DNA from: Bacillus_CJ salitolerans | Lineage (GTDB): Bacteria; Bacillota; Bacilli; Bacillales; SA4 | Direction of reading: 5' to 3' | Assembly: GCF_042680805.1 (NCBI RefSeq) | Contig: NZ_JBHUEM010000054.1 | Coordinates: forward strand, 195,388-259,387 | Length of the DNA: 64,000 bases | In this document: in pieces, positions 27,299-35,954 of the stretch | How the letters are laid out: every line of letters begins with the position of its first letter | Numbering within the stretch: position 1 is the first letter of the stretch | The notes under the pieces: generated by a model | Told to the model about the DNA's origin: nothing | The model's input: the letters and a program-made list of their open reading frames with translations, nothing else | Databases searched by the model: none | Made by a program: the position numbers and the translations under genes

Positions 27299-27935
27299 TA
27301 CATTACTATTTGATTTAGATGGAACGTTAATTAATACAAATGAACTGATCATTTCTTCATTTCTGCACACACTAGAGCATTATTATCCAGGACAATATAA
27401 GCGTGCCGATGTAGGGGAATTTATCGGGCCACCTTTGTTCGATACATTTGTAAACATCGATGAAGAGAAAGTAGAGGAAATGATTAAAACGTATCGAGAG
27501 CATAACCTTACCCACCATGATGAACTTGTCACGGAGTATGAAGGTGTATATGAAACGATTGAGCGTTTACATCAGAAAGGCTATAAGCTCGGCATAGTGA
27601 CGACAAAGATGCGTCATACCGTAAATATGGGATTAAAACTAACAAAGCTAGATCAATTTTTTGATGTTGTAGTGACACTGGATGATGTTCAACATGCAAA
27701 ACCTGATGCAGAGCCCGTATTAAAAGCACTAGAACAATTAGGTTCTACTCCAGAAGACGCTATTATGGTTGGTGATAATCATCACGATATTCTAGCTGGA
27801 AAAAATGCGGGAACGAAAACCGCGGGAGTGGGCTGGGCATTAAAAGGTGTCGATTATTTAAAGAAATATCACCCTGATTACATATTAGAGCACATGGATG
27901 ATTTATTTGAGATAATCGGAGCTGAACAAGAGTGA
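27288..27935 (+). CDS. ppaX: pyrophosphatase PpaX (HAD family)
   Basis: 215 residues. HAD motif I FDLDGTLINT near 8-17, motif II IVTTKM near 105, motif III/IV KPDAEPV..MVGDNHHDILAGKNAG near 145-175. PpaX hydrolyses the pyrophosphate made when HprK dephosphorylates HPr(Ser-P); its location two genes from hprK agrees. The start overlaps the yvoD end and has GGAAGCAT-type ribosome site inside that gene. Confidence 0.93.
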   Translation: MKINTLLFDLDGTLINTNELIISSFLHTLEHYYPGQYKRADVGEFIGPPLFDTFVNIDEEKVEEMIKTYREHNLTHHDELVTEYEGVYETIERLHQKGYKLGIVTTKMRHTVNMGLKLTKLDQFFDVVVTLDDVQHAKPDAEPVLKALEQLGSTPEDAIMVGDNHHDILAGKNAGTKTAGVGWALKGVDYLKKYHPDYILEHMDDLFEIIGAEQE

Positions 27936-28462
27936 GAAGAACGAGCCGTTATCCTGTAAAGGAAGCAAACTCTCTTTGGCATATTTATAAGACGGTTCCG
28001 TTTTGGAAGGTTGTAAAGAATTTTATTGTCATTCAACTAGCACGTTATACTCCTTTTCTTCCAATGAAGAACTGGATGTACCGCCATTTTCTTGGAATGA
28101 AGGTCGGAGAACATACAGCGTTTGCCTTAATGGTCATGCTTGATATTATGTTCCCAGAGAAAATTCAAGTGGGTCGAAACTCTGTTATTGGTTATAATAC
28201 GACCATTCTTGCCCATGAATATTTAATAAAAGAGTATCGCCTTGGGGATGTTATAATTGGGAACGGAGTCATGATAGGGGCCAACACGACCATCCTACCA
28301 GGAGTTATAATCGGAGATGGGGCCATCGTATCAGCAGGAACCCTTGTATATCGAGATGTCCCAGCAGGTGCTTTTGTTGGGGGTAATCCGATGAAAGTCA
28401 TCTATACGAAAGAAGAAATGGTAAAACGAGATAAAGAGGAAATCCTAACTACAAACAATTAA
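27932..28462 (+). CDS. yvoF: YvoF-like hexapeptide-repeat acetyltransferase
   Basis: 176 residues. The C-terminal two thirds shows the left-handed beta-helix hexapeptide pattern (IGNGVMIGANTTILPGVIIGDGAIVSAGTLV, here split over residues ~108-140) and the AFVGGNPMKVI ending of maltose/galactoside O-acetyltransferase relatives. The start GTG overlaps the ppaX stop. Substrate unknown. Last gene of the hprK-lgt-yvoD-ppaX-yvoF operon; its final codons form one arm of the terminator. Confidence 0.85.
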   Translation: MRRTSRYPVKEANSLWHIYKTVPFWKVVKNFIVIQLARYTPFLPMKNWMYRHFLGMKVGEHTAFALMVMLDIMFPEKIQVGRNSVIGYNTTILAHEYLIKEYRLGDVIIGNGVMIGANTTILPGVIIGDGAIVSAGTLVYRDVPAGAFVGGNPMKVIYTKEEMVKRDKEEILTTNN

Positions 28463-28478
28463 AGTTTGTAGTTTTTTT
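28447..28478 (+). terminator. terminator of the hprK operon
   Basis: AACTACAAAC / GTTTGTAGTT stem whose left arm is the last codons of yvoF, followed by seven T. Confidence 0.9.
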
Positions 28479-28498
28479 AATTATAACGAAAGTATAAA

Positions 28499-28720
28499 AG
28501 TTTTCAGCAAGAGAAGGGGCTAGTGACTTGGAATCCAGCTCCAGCACCCAGCCAAGATGAAATGGCGACGATCTTTGCCATTCATCCTACTCGAGGGAAA
28601 AAGAAAAATCACGTTTCCTTGGTCAAATAACCCTATATGAGTAAAAGGGGAAAGCACCCTTTGTCTCATTTAAGAACATTTGCTATGCCTGAGGCTAAAC
28701 AGGGCGCACTGTGCCTTTTC
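28499..28720 (+). repeat. dispersed structured repeat, copy 3
   Basis: Shares with copy 4 a leading GTTTTCAGCAAGAGAA...GGCTAGTGACTTG segment, then the family core. Outer arm GCACCC faces GGGCGC, leaving one A-C mismatch. Inner stem A AAATGGC / GCCATT as in copy 1. Inner stem B ATGAG / CTCAT with the AAAAGGG / CCCTTT extension. Ends GTGCCTTTT. Lies between yvoF and hisZ. Confidence 0.75.
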
Positions 28721-28870
28721 CTATAAAAAAATAATGAACGGAGTAGAAAAGGTTCTCAACCATTGTGAATGGTTGACGGCATGTGGAAAGACGTGTAAAC
28801 TACAAATAACTTCACCTTGTTACCATATTAGCGAACTAAAGTGTTTTTATCATTTAAGGGATGTGGGATT
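28721..28870 (+). promoter_or_regulatory. his operon leader with a small hairpin, mechanism unknown
   Basis: 150 bp between repeat copy 3 and hisZ. CAACCATT / AATGGTTG forms an 8-bp hairpin at 28757-28775. I see no T-box (no AGGGTGGNACCGCG-like segment), no run of histidine codons and no terminator, so control is not of those kinds. No strong SigA promoter could be fixed. Confidence 0.35.
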
Positions 28871-30052
28871 GTGTCAAAACGAAAGATGTTTGAAAAACCT
28901 ATCGGGATGAGAGATACACTTCCTGATTTATATAGAAGAAAACGAGAAGCAAGAACTAGAATATCAAATGTGATTGAAAGTTTTGGATATGACTTTTTAG
29001 AAACTCCAACGTTGGAGTTTTACGATACGGTTGGAAAAGCCTCTGCTATTTTAGATCAGCAGCTGTTTAAATTAATGGACCGTGATGGGAATACACTCGT
29101 ATTACGACCGGATATGACAGCACCGATTGCAAGACTAGCTACTTCTAGTCTGTACACGGGAGGATATCCGCTTCGATTAAGCTATGATACGAATGTATTT
29201 CGTGCACAGCAGCGTGAAGGAGGTAGACCAGCTGAATTTGAGCAGGTTGGAGTAGAGCTCATTGGTGATGGGACAGCAAGTGCGGACGCAGAAGTGATTA
29301 CTCTTATGATTACTTCTTTAAAAGCAGCAGGACTTACGAATTTTACCATCGCATTAGGGCATATTGGATATGTGAATGCGTTGTTTAGAGAAATCCTTGG
29401 AAATGAAGAACGTACAAAACAAATAAGACGGTTCCTTTATGAAAAAAATTATGTAGGTTATCGTCAGCATGTAAAGAGTTTACCACTATCTACTATCGAT
29501 AAAAATCGATTGCTCACTCTCCTTCGACTTAGAGGAGAAGGAGATGTGCTTCGAACAGCCATCGAACTAGTTCAGGATGAGAAGGCGATCCAATCTATTC
29601 AAGAGTTAAAGCAGCTTTGGAGTGCCCTTGAAGCGAATAGTGTGACAGAGTTTGTCAAAATCGATTTCAATTTGATTCCGCATATGAGTTATTACACGGG
29701 TATTTTATTTGAGGGCTATTCACCACTAGTAGGCTATCCAATCTGTGGTGGAGGTAGATATAATCAGCTTTTAGAGAAATTTGACCGACCTGCTGATGCG
29801 ACTGGCTTTGCCATTCGTTTAGATTACTTGTTAGAAGCTCTCGATGATACGAATTCACTTAAAATGGAATGTGTACTATTTAGCAGTGAGCGAAGAAAAG
29901 AGGCTATACGCTTTGCTGAAGAACTAAGAAAAAAAGATAAACAAGTAGTTCTACAAGATATTGCGGGTGTGAAGGACGTGGATGCATTTACAGAAAAATT
30001 TATCGAAACCACCTTCTTTATTGGAAAACCAGGGAGAGAGGTAAACCTATGA
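28871..30052 (+). CDS. hisZ: ATP phosphoribosyltransferase regulatory subunit HisZ
   Basis: 393 residues from GTG 28871, a class II aminoacyl-tRNA-synthetase-like protein without tRNA charging. It keeps FEKPIGMRDTLPD, LRPDMTAPIAR and FRAQQREGGRPAEFEQVGVE, and CGGGRYNQLLEKF late. HisZ activates the short form of HisG and confers histidine feedback. ATG 28886 is an alternative start but lacks a ribosome site; AAGGGATG precedes GTG 28871. hisG overlaps by four bases (ATGA). Confidence 0.93.
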   Translation: MSKRKMFEKPIGMRDTLPDLYRRKREARTRISNVIESFGYDFLETPTLEFYDTVGKASAILDQQLFKLMDRDGNTLVLRPDMTAPIARLATSSLYTGGYPLRLSYDTNVFRAQQREGGRPAEFEQVGVELIGDGTASADAEVITLMITSLKAAGLTNFTIALGHIGYVNALFREILGNEERTKQIRRFLYEKNYVGYRQHVKSLPLSTIDKNRLLTLLRLRGEGDVLRTAIELVQDEKAIQSIQELKQLWSALEANSVTEFVKIDFNLIPHMSYYTGILFEGYSPLVGYPICGGGRYNQLLEKFDRPADATGFAIRLDYLLEALDDTNSLKMECVLFSSERRKEAIRFAEELRKKDKQVVLQDIAGVKDVDAFTEKFIETTFFIGKPGREVNL

Positions 30053-30678
30053 AACCTTTCCTAACAATTGCCATGCCCAAAGGGCGAATATTTGAAGAAG
30101 CAGCGAAGCTCATGAGGAAAGCAGGGTATCCTTTACCAGAAGAGTTTGATGAAACGAGGAAATTAATACTTACTATTGAAGAAGCAGAGATGCGTTTTAT
30201 TTTAGCAAAGCCGATGGACGTAGTGACATATGTTGAACACGGAGTAGCCGACGTAGGCATTGCAGGCAAAGATGTCATGATGGAGGAAGAACGCGACGTT
30301 TACGAAGTGCTTGACTTGAAAATTAGTGAATGCTATTTAGCCGTTGCAGGCCTGCCAGACGTGAAGATAAAAGAGGTTGCGCCTAAGGTGGCTACTAAAT
30401 ATCCGAATGTAGCCTCTAGCTATTTCCGGGAGCAAGGAGAACAAGTTGAAATCATTAAGTTAAACGGATCCATCGAATTAGCCCCATTAATCGGTCTTGC
30501 GGATCGTATTGTTGATATCGTGTCGAGCGGGAGAACATTGAAGGAAAATGGATTAATAGAGCTTGAAAATATTGCTCCTATTACATCTAGACTAGTAGTA
30601 AATCCAGTTAGCTATCGTGTAAAAAGCGGCGTAATTGATGAGCTTGTCGAACGATTGTCCCAAATTATTGAACAGTGA
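30049..30678 (+). CDS. hisG: ATP phosphoribosyltransferase, short form
   Basis: 209 residues: the short HisG that lacks the C-terminal regulatory domain and needs HisZ, encoded immediately upstream. The signature is visible from EHGVADVGIAGKD to the phosphate loop DIVSSGRTLKENGL near 165-180. It joins ATP and PRPP, the first step of histidine synthesis. Confidence 0.96.
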   Translation: MKPFLTIAMPKGRIFEEAAKLMRKAGYPLPEEFDETRKLILTIEEAEMRFILAKPMDVVTYVEHGVADVGIAGKDVMMEEERDVYEVLDLKISECYLAVAGLPDVKIKEVAPKVATKYPNVASSYFREQGEQVEIIKLNGSIELAPLIGLADRIVDIVSSGRTLKENGLIELENIAPITSRLVVNPVSYRVKSGVIDELVERLSQIIEQ

Positions 30679-30687
30679 GGTAAAATC

Positions 30688-31959
30688 ATGAACATTATTC
30701 AAAATCCGGATTCTACTTCTTTAAAGAGAACGATTGAACAAGGTACAGCTGACCAGCGAATTGCTGTGCTAGATATCATTAACGAGGTTCGAAAAAACGG
30801 AGATGCAGCCATTAAAGCATATACAGAAAAGCTTGATAGAGTATCGTTACGTTCGTTTCTAGTAACAGAGGAAGAAGTTGAACAAGCCTATAAAGAAATT
30901 AATGAAGAGCTTTTGACGATCATTCAAGAGGCAGCATGTAACATTCGTGATTTTCACAGCAGACAAAAACGAGAATCTTGGATGACTACACAAGAAAATG
31001 GAACGATTCTTGGACAAAAGTATACACCTTTAGATGCTGTCGGTCTTTACGTGCCAGGAGGTCTTGCTGCATATCCATCATCTGTCTTAATGAATGTGAT
31101 CCCAGCCCAAGTAGCAGGTGTGAAAAGGATCGTTATTGCCTCTCCTCCTCAGGAAAATGGCTATCTTCCAGCTGGAGTGCTAGTGGCGGCTCGAGAGCTC
31201 GGAATAAGAGAAATATATAAAATGGGTGGTGCTCAAGCGATTGCAGGGCTCGCTTATGGAACGGAAACAATTGAAAAGGTAGATAAAATTACAGGACCAG
31301 GTAATATTTATGTTGCTCTTGCAAAGCGTGAAGTATTTGGACATGTATCGATAGATATGATAGCTGGGCCAAGTGAGATTGTAGTACTAGCCGATGATAC
31401 AGCTAAAGCTGCTGAAGTGGCTGCAGACCTATTATCTCAAGCAGAGCATGATGAGAGGGCTTCAAGTGTATTAGTTACCACCTCCCTTTCTTTAGCGAGA
31501 GAAGTAAAAAAGGAGGTTTATAAACAACTAGAACCATTGCCTAAAAGTGTAATTGCTAGGTCTTCCATTGAATCGTATGGGGCCATATATGTAACGGATA
31601 CACTTGATCATGCCATCGACATTGTGAATGAATTAGCGCCAGAGCATTTGGAGATTATGACGGAAGATCCGATGAGTTTACTAGGAAGAATCCGTCATGC
31701 GGGTGCGATTTTTCTAGGTAGATACAGTTCAGAACCGATAGGCGATTATTTTGCTGGACCGAACCATGTTTTACCAACAAATGGGACAGCACGTTTTTCG
31801 AGTCCTTTAAATGTGGATGATTTTATGAAAAAGTCGAGCATTATTTCTTATAGTCAGCAAGCGATGTTGGAAAATGGGCGTAAAGTTGCAGCCTTTGCAC
31901 GATTAGAAGGCTTAGAAGCACATGCGAGAGCAGTAGAGCTTAGATTGGAGGATTTGTAA
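30688..31959 (+). CDS. hisD: histidinol dehydrogenase
   Basis: 423 residues. Family signature DMIAGPSEIVVLADD..AADLLSQAEHDERAS near 230-265, with the zinc-binding Gln/His, and GPNHVLPTNGTARFSSPL near 355-372. Oxidises histidinol to histidine in two NAD-dependent steps. AGGTAAAATC precedes the start; hisB begins on the stop codon (TAATG). Confidence 0.97.
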   Translation: MNIIQNPDSTSLKRTIEQGTADQRIAVLDIINEVRKNGDAAIKAYTEKLDRVSLRSFLVTEEEVEQAYKEINEELLTIIQEAACNIRDFHSRQKRESWMTTQENGTILGQKYTPLDAVGLYVPGGLAAYPSSVLMNVIPAQVAGVKRIVIASPPQENGYLPAGVLVAARELGIREIYKMGGAQAIAGLAYGTETIEKVDKITGPGNIYVALAKREVFGHVSIDMIAGPSEIVVLADDTAKAAEVAADLLSQAEHDERASSVLVTTSLSLAREVKKEVYKQLEPLPKSVIARSSIESYGAIYVTDTLDHAIDIVNELAPEHLEIMTEDPMSLLGRIRHAGAIFLGRYSSEPIGDYFAGPNHVLPTNGTARFSSPLNVDDFMKKSSIISYSQQAMLENGRKVAAFARLEGLEAHARAVELRLEDL

Positions 31960-32552
31960 TGTCAGAGAGTAGGCAAGCACTTATTGAACGTACGACAAAC
32001 GAAACGCAGATTTCTCTTCAGTTTGCCATCGACGGGATGGGGGAATCGAAGTTAGAGACAGGTGTACCATTTATGACACATATGCTTGATTTGTTTACCA
32101 AGCATGGTCAATTTAACTTAACGGTTGATGCAAAAGGTGATGTAGAAATTGATGACCATCACACAACAGAGGATATTGGGATTTGCCTTGGATTAGCGCT
32201 GAAAGAGGCGCTTGGAGAAAAAAAGGGAATTAAACGTTATGGGAATGCGTTTGTCCCAATGGATGAAGCCCTTGCTCAAGTTGTTGTCGATCTAAGTAAT
32301 CGACCTCATTTAGAGTTTCGTGCCAATTTTCCAAGTCAAAAGGTCGGTACTTTCGATACAGAGCTTGTTCATGAATTTTTATGGAAGCTCGCTCTTGAAG
32401 CACGAATGAATCTACACGTAATCGTTCATTACGGTCAAAATACACATCATATTATAGAAGCCATTTTTAAAGCGTTAGCGAGAGCTTTGGATGAGGCAAC
32501 CACAATTGACCCAAGAATCAAGGGGGTTCCATCGACGAAGGGAATGTTATAA
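31959..32552 (+). CDS. hisB: imidazoleglycerol-phosphate dehydratase
   Basis: 197 residues, monofunctional (no phosphatase domain). Two metal-binding motifs: DDHHTTEDIG near 64-73 and HHIIEAIFKALARA near 164-177. Removes water from imidazole glycerol phosphate. Directly followed by hisH with no gap. Confidence 0.97.
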   Translation: MSESRQALIERTTNETQISLQFAIDGMGESKLETGVPFMTHMLDLFTKHGQFNLTVDAKGDVEIDDHHTTEDIGICLGLALKEALGEKKGIKRYGNAFVPMDEALAQVVVDLSNRPHLEFRANFPSQKVGTFDTELVHEFLWKLALEARMNLHVIVHYGQNTHHIIEAIFKALARALDEATTIDPRIKGVPSTKGML

Positions 32553-33185
32553 ATGATCGGAGTTATCGATTATGGAATGGGAAATTTATATAGCGTGAGT
32601 AAAGCGTTAGAGCGTCTTGGCTACGAGTACGTTGTAACAAATAATCAGGAAGAATTATCAAAGATGAAAGGGCTGATTCTTCCGGGAGTAGGGTCATTTA
32701 AGGATGCGATGGGAATTCTTGAGCAATCCGACTTATCAACTTTTATTAAGGTGCAGGTTCGCAAAGGGAATCCTTTACTTGGGATTTGTCTAGGAATGCA
32801 GTTGTTATTTGATGAAAGTGAAGAAAACGGTTTAACGAAAGGTCTAGGTTTACTTAATGGAAGAGTGACTCGTTTTCGCGGAGTCTTTGAAACCGGAGAA
32901 AGCTATAAGGTACCACATATGGGATGGAATAGACTACACTTTCACTATGAAAGCCCATTATTAGAAGGGCTTGAGGAAGGCTACGTCTACTTTGTTCACT
33001 CATATCATGTCGAAACAGAAGATAAAGAGGTAGTCTTAGCAAGTAGCCCATATGATGTAGATGTACCAGCTGTTGTGGGGAGCAAGCATGTTTTCGGAAC
33101 CCAATTTCATCCTGAAAAAAGCAGTGATTTAGGGATGGCAATGTTGAAAAATTTTGCGGCTGTTTGTTTAAAGGAGGAAAAGTAA
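32553..33185 (+). CDS. hisH: imidazole glycerol phosphate synthase, glutaminase subunit
   Basis: 210 residues, class I glutamine amidotransferase. Nucleophile Cys in NPLLGICLGMQLLF near 77-90, and the His-Glu pair in FGTQFHPEKSSD near 183-194. Supplies ammonia to HisF, three genes on. GAAGGGAATG in the end of hisB is the likely ribosome site. Confidence 0.97.
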   Translation: MIGVIDYGMGNLYSVSKALERLGYEYVVTNNQEELSKMKGLILPGVGSFKDAMGILEQSDLSTFIKVQVRKGNPLLGICLGMQLLFDESEENGLTKGLGLLNGRVTRFRGVFETGESYKVPHMGWNRLHFHYESPLLEGLEEGYVYFVHSYHVETEDKEVVLASSPYDVDVPAVVGSKHVFGTQFHPEKSSDLGMAMLKNFAAVCLKEEK

Positions 33186-33917
33186 ATGGGGAGTTTTACG
33201 ATATATCCGGCTATTGATATGCGCGGAGGGAAATGTGTGAGGCTTATACAAGGAGACTATAATCAAGAAACAGTTTATGGAGATTCCCCTTTTGACATGG
33301 CTTCATTGTTTGCTAATCAAGGAGCTAGCTGGATTCATATGGTAGATTTAGACGGAGCTAAAATGGGGAAACGTGTAAATGATGATTATGTTATTCAAGT
33401 AGCAAGAAGCCTACCGGTTAGCGTACAAATTGGCGGTGGCATTCGAACAGAAGAAGATGTGAAATATTATTTAGAAAATGGTGTGGACCGTGTGATTTTA
33501 GGTAGCGCAGCCATTAATCATCCGGAGTTTGTGAAAGAAATGCTATCTACATATGGTGGCACAAGGATTGTAATTGGTCTTGATGCGAAAGATGGGTATG
33601 TAGCAACAGAAGGATGGGTTGAAACATCTATGATTAAAGCGACTGACCTCGCTCAGCAATTAGTTGATTACGGTGCGGAGACGTTTATTTTTACGGATAT
33701 CGCAACCGATGGCATGTTATCAGGCCCCAATATAGAGGCAGTGGCAGAACTAGCAAAAATAACAGGCAAAGCTGTTATCGCATCAGGTGGTGTTAGCTCA
33801 TTAGAAGATATTAAGGCTTTAAAATTATATGAATCAGCTGGGGTTGCGGGTGCAATAGTAGGCAAAGCATTATATACGAATCAATTTAGTGTAAAGGATG
33901 CTATTCAATTATGTTAG
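33186..33917 (+). CDS. hisA: ProFAR isomerase HisA
   Basis: 243 residues, a TIM barrel. The catalytic N-terminal Asp lies in YPAIDMRGGKCVRL, and the second in FIFTDIATDGMLSGPN near 170-185; phosphate-binding IASGGVSSLEDI near 199-210. AAAGGAGG lies just before the start. It overlaps hisF by seven bases. Confidence 0.97.
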   Translation: MGSFTIYPAIDMRGGKCVRLIQGDYNQETVYGDSPFDMASLFANQGASWIHMVDLDGAKMGKRVNDDYVIQVARSLPVSVQIGGGIRTEEDVKYYLENGVDRVILGSAAINHPEFVKEMLSTYGGTRIVIGLDAKDGYVATEGWVETSMIKATDLAQQLVDYGAETFIFTDIATDGMLSGPNIEAVAELAKITGKAVIASGGVSSLEDIKALKLYESAGVAGAIVGKALYTNQFSVKDAIQLC

Positions 33918-34672
33918 CGAAGCGTATTATTCCATGTTTAGACGTAAAGGAAGGCCGTGTCGTAAAAGGAATTCAGTTTTTAGAATTACGCGATGCGGGT
34001 GACCCAGTGGAATTAGCGAAAATGTATGACAATGAGGGCGCAGATGAGTTAGTTTTTCTCGATATTTCCGCCTCGCATGAAGGGCGACAAACGATGGTTG
34101 AAGTAGTGGAACAGGTTGCTGCAAATTTAGCTATTCCATTTACGGTAGGTGGTGGGGTTAATAGTCTTGAAGATATGAAGCGTATCTTACGGGCAGGTGC
34201 AGATAAAGTATCGGTGAATACAGCTGCCCTATTGAATCCATTTCTTATCAATGAGGGTGCTGAATTTTTTGGGTCACAGTGTATCGTTTGTGCCATTGAT
34301 GCACGTTGGGACGAGGAGTTAGGCTCATGGCGTGTGTACACTCACGGTGGAAGAAAGGCGACTGAGTGGGAGGTCGTCGCATGGGCGAAGGAAGCAGTGA
34401 AGCGTGGTGCAGGTGAAATTCTGTTAACGAGTATGGACAAAGATGGCGAGAAATCAGGTTTTAACTTGAGGCTGACAAGTGCTGTTAGTTCTGCGGTAAC
34501 AGTTCCAGTCATTGCTTCAGGTGGAGCTGGTGCGGCAGAGCACTTTGTTGAAGCCTTTGAAGAAGGGAAAGCAGATGCAGCATTAGCAGCTTCTATTTTT
34601 CACTATAAGGAAACGTCTGTTAGAGAAGTGAAGCGCTATCTTCAAGAGAAAGGAGTGTCTGTAAGATCATGA
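33911..34672 (+). CDS. hisF: imidazole glycerol phosphate synthase, cyclase subunit
   Basis: 253 residues, TIM barrel paralogous to HisA. Catalytic Asp in RIIPCLDVKEGRVVKG and in ILLTSMDKDGEKSGF near 170-184; phosphate sites VGGGVNSLEDM and IASGGAGAAEHF. Works with HisH. Start inside the end of hisA; the stop overlaps hisI. Confidence 0.97.
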   Translation: MLAKRIIPCLDVKEGRVVKGIQFLELRDAGDPVELAKMYDNEGADELVFLDISASHEGRQTMVEVVEQVAANLAIPFTVGGGVNSLEDMKRILRAGADKVSVNTAALLNPFLINEGAEFFGSQCIVCAIDARWDEELGSWRVYTHGGRKATEWEVVAWAKEAVKRGAGEILLTSMDKDGEKSGFNLRLTSAVSSAVTVPVIASGGAGAAEHFVEAFEEGKADAALAASIFHYKETSVREVKRYLQEKGVSVRS

Positions 34673-35295
34673 TTGGAGATATTAAGTTTGATGAGAAGGG
34701 GTTAGTCCCGGCTATTGTTCAGGATGCCGTAAGTAAGGAAGTGTTAACACTCGCTTACATGAATGAGGAGTCGCTGAAGAAGTCAGTAGAAACGAGAGAA
34801 ACATGGTTTTATAGCCGTTCTCGAGAACAGTTATGGCATAAAGGGGAAACTTCCGGTCATACGCAACAAATTGTGAGTATGCGATATGACTGTGATCAAG
34901 ATGCCCTGCTAGTACAGGTGATACCAGCGGGTCCAGCTTGTCATATTGGGGCATACTCATGCTTTCGTGAAGCATTGTTAGGGGACGATCTTAGGGAATC
35001 AGTGGGTAATCGCTATGCAATCATAAATGAGCTAGAGCGTGTCATTGCTGAAAGAGAAAAAGAAAAACCTGAAGGCGCATATACGACCTATTTATTTGAA
35101 AAAGGCCTTGATAAAATCTTGAAAAAGGTAGGAGAAGAGGCAGGAGAAGTCATTATAGCCGCAAAAAACCGTGATCATGAGGAGCTCTCCTGGGAGGTAG
35201 CTGATCTTCTATATCATGTACTCGTTTTGCTGCAAGAACAAAAACTTCCTTTAGATCGAATTTTAAGTGTGTTAGAGGAGCGTCATAAAAAGTAA
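34669..35295 (+). CDS. hisI: bifunctional phosphoribosyl-AMP cyclohydrolase / phosphoribosyl-ATP pyrophosphatase
   Basis: 208 residues, a fusion. N-terminal cyclohydrolase: TWFYSRSREQLWHKGETSGH near 44-63, metal-binding DCDQDALLVQV and CHIGAYSCF near 90-105. C-terminal pyrophosphatase: KKVGEEAGEVIIAAKNRD near 150-167 and EVADLLYHVLVLL. Catalyses steps 2 and 3. Last gene of the operon; hisC and the histidinol phosphatase hisJ are not here, as in B. subtilis. Confidence 0.97.
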   Translation: MIGDIKFDEKGLVPAIVQDAVSKEVLTLAYMNEESLKKSVETRETWFYSRSREQLWHKGETSGHTQQIVSMRYDCDQDALLVQVIPAGPACHIGAYSCFREALLGDDLRESVGNRYAIINELERVIAEREKEKPEGAYTTYLFEKGLDKILKKVGEEAGEVIIAAKNRDHEELSWEVADLLYHVLVLLQEQKLPLDRILSVLEERHKK

Positions 35296-35299
35296 AGTT

Positions 35300-35337
35300 T
35301 TCCAGATGGTGCTGAGGTATGGCCGTCTGGTTTTTAT
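35300..35337 (+). terminator. terminator of the his operon
   Basis: CCAGATGG...CCGTCTGG stem followed by TTTTTATTTT, five bases past the hisI stop. Confidence 0.8.
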
Positions 35338-35415
35338 TTTGGTTTGGAGGTTTGTGGATACCTTGTATTAATAACTTTATGTTGTAGGTAAAGTTGAGGT
35401 GATTTTTAGAAAAAT

Positions 35416-35592
35416 GTGTTGCTGATAAACCTAATGAAGTTGATTATAAAAGGTCGAGAGTTGCTGATAAACCTTTTGAAGTCGCTGATAAATTGGAAAG
35501 TTGATGATAAAACAAAAAAGTTGCCGATAAATCAGAGGGAGTTGCTGATAAAAATTCAAAAGTTGCTGTTAAAGGCTAAGTTACTAGTTAAA
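35416..35592 (+). repeat. tandem array of ~21-bp AGTTGCTGATAAA units
   Basis: Eight to nine degenerate units of 18-21 bp, each starting with a form of AGTTGCTGATAAA followed by 6-9 variable bases. A 78-codon frame runs through it but is only the repeat read as Leu/Lys/Ile; no ribosome site. Same pitch as the much longer array at 54.7-55.9 kb. Confidence 0.8.
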
Positions 35593-35954
35593 TTTTTAAA
35601 AAAACCCCCTTCTCAAGCTGAAATGGGTAGCACACATCTAACTAAAACATGAATTCTAGCAAAGAGATGAAAAAACTTTCCGTATCATACAAAAAAAACG
35701 AAAAGGGACCAAAAAAGACAATCCATTCAGCCCCCCAATCTTCATAGACTAGAAACCGAAAATAAAATAATTTTTTTACAATTAAACTTTTATTTAGGCA
35801 AATCAAATTCTACTCACAAGTCCAAAAGATAGTAGCATTCTCCCCAATATAATGACGAACAACCGCACCTATGTTATACTTAATCTTTGGTAATGAATTC
35901 GAGAATATAATGTGTTAGATATAGATAGATTTGGTAGTGGGAACGGAGGAACGA
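35593..35954. other. AT-rich upstream region of yvcD
   Basis: No gene, hairpin or clear operator. TATACT at 35875-35880 and TATAAT at 35908-35913 are possible -10 boxes but neither has a good -35 at the right spacing. Confidence 0.4.

Noticed and set aside
28721..28870. T-box riboswitch for histidine
   Set aside because: The conserved T-box sequence and an antiterminator/terminator pair are absent.
28680..28910. 76-codon Cys-rich frame running into hisZ
   Set aside because: It begins inside structured repeat copy 3, has no ribosome site and overlaps hisZ in another frame.
35416..35652. 78-codon Leu/Lys/Ile-rich frame
   Set aside because: It is the AGTTGCTGATAAA repeat translated; no ribosome site and no family.
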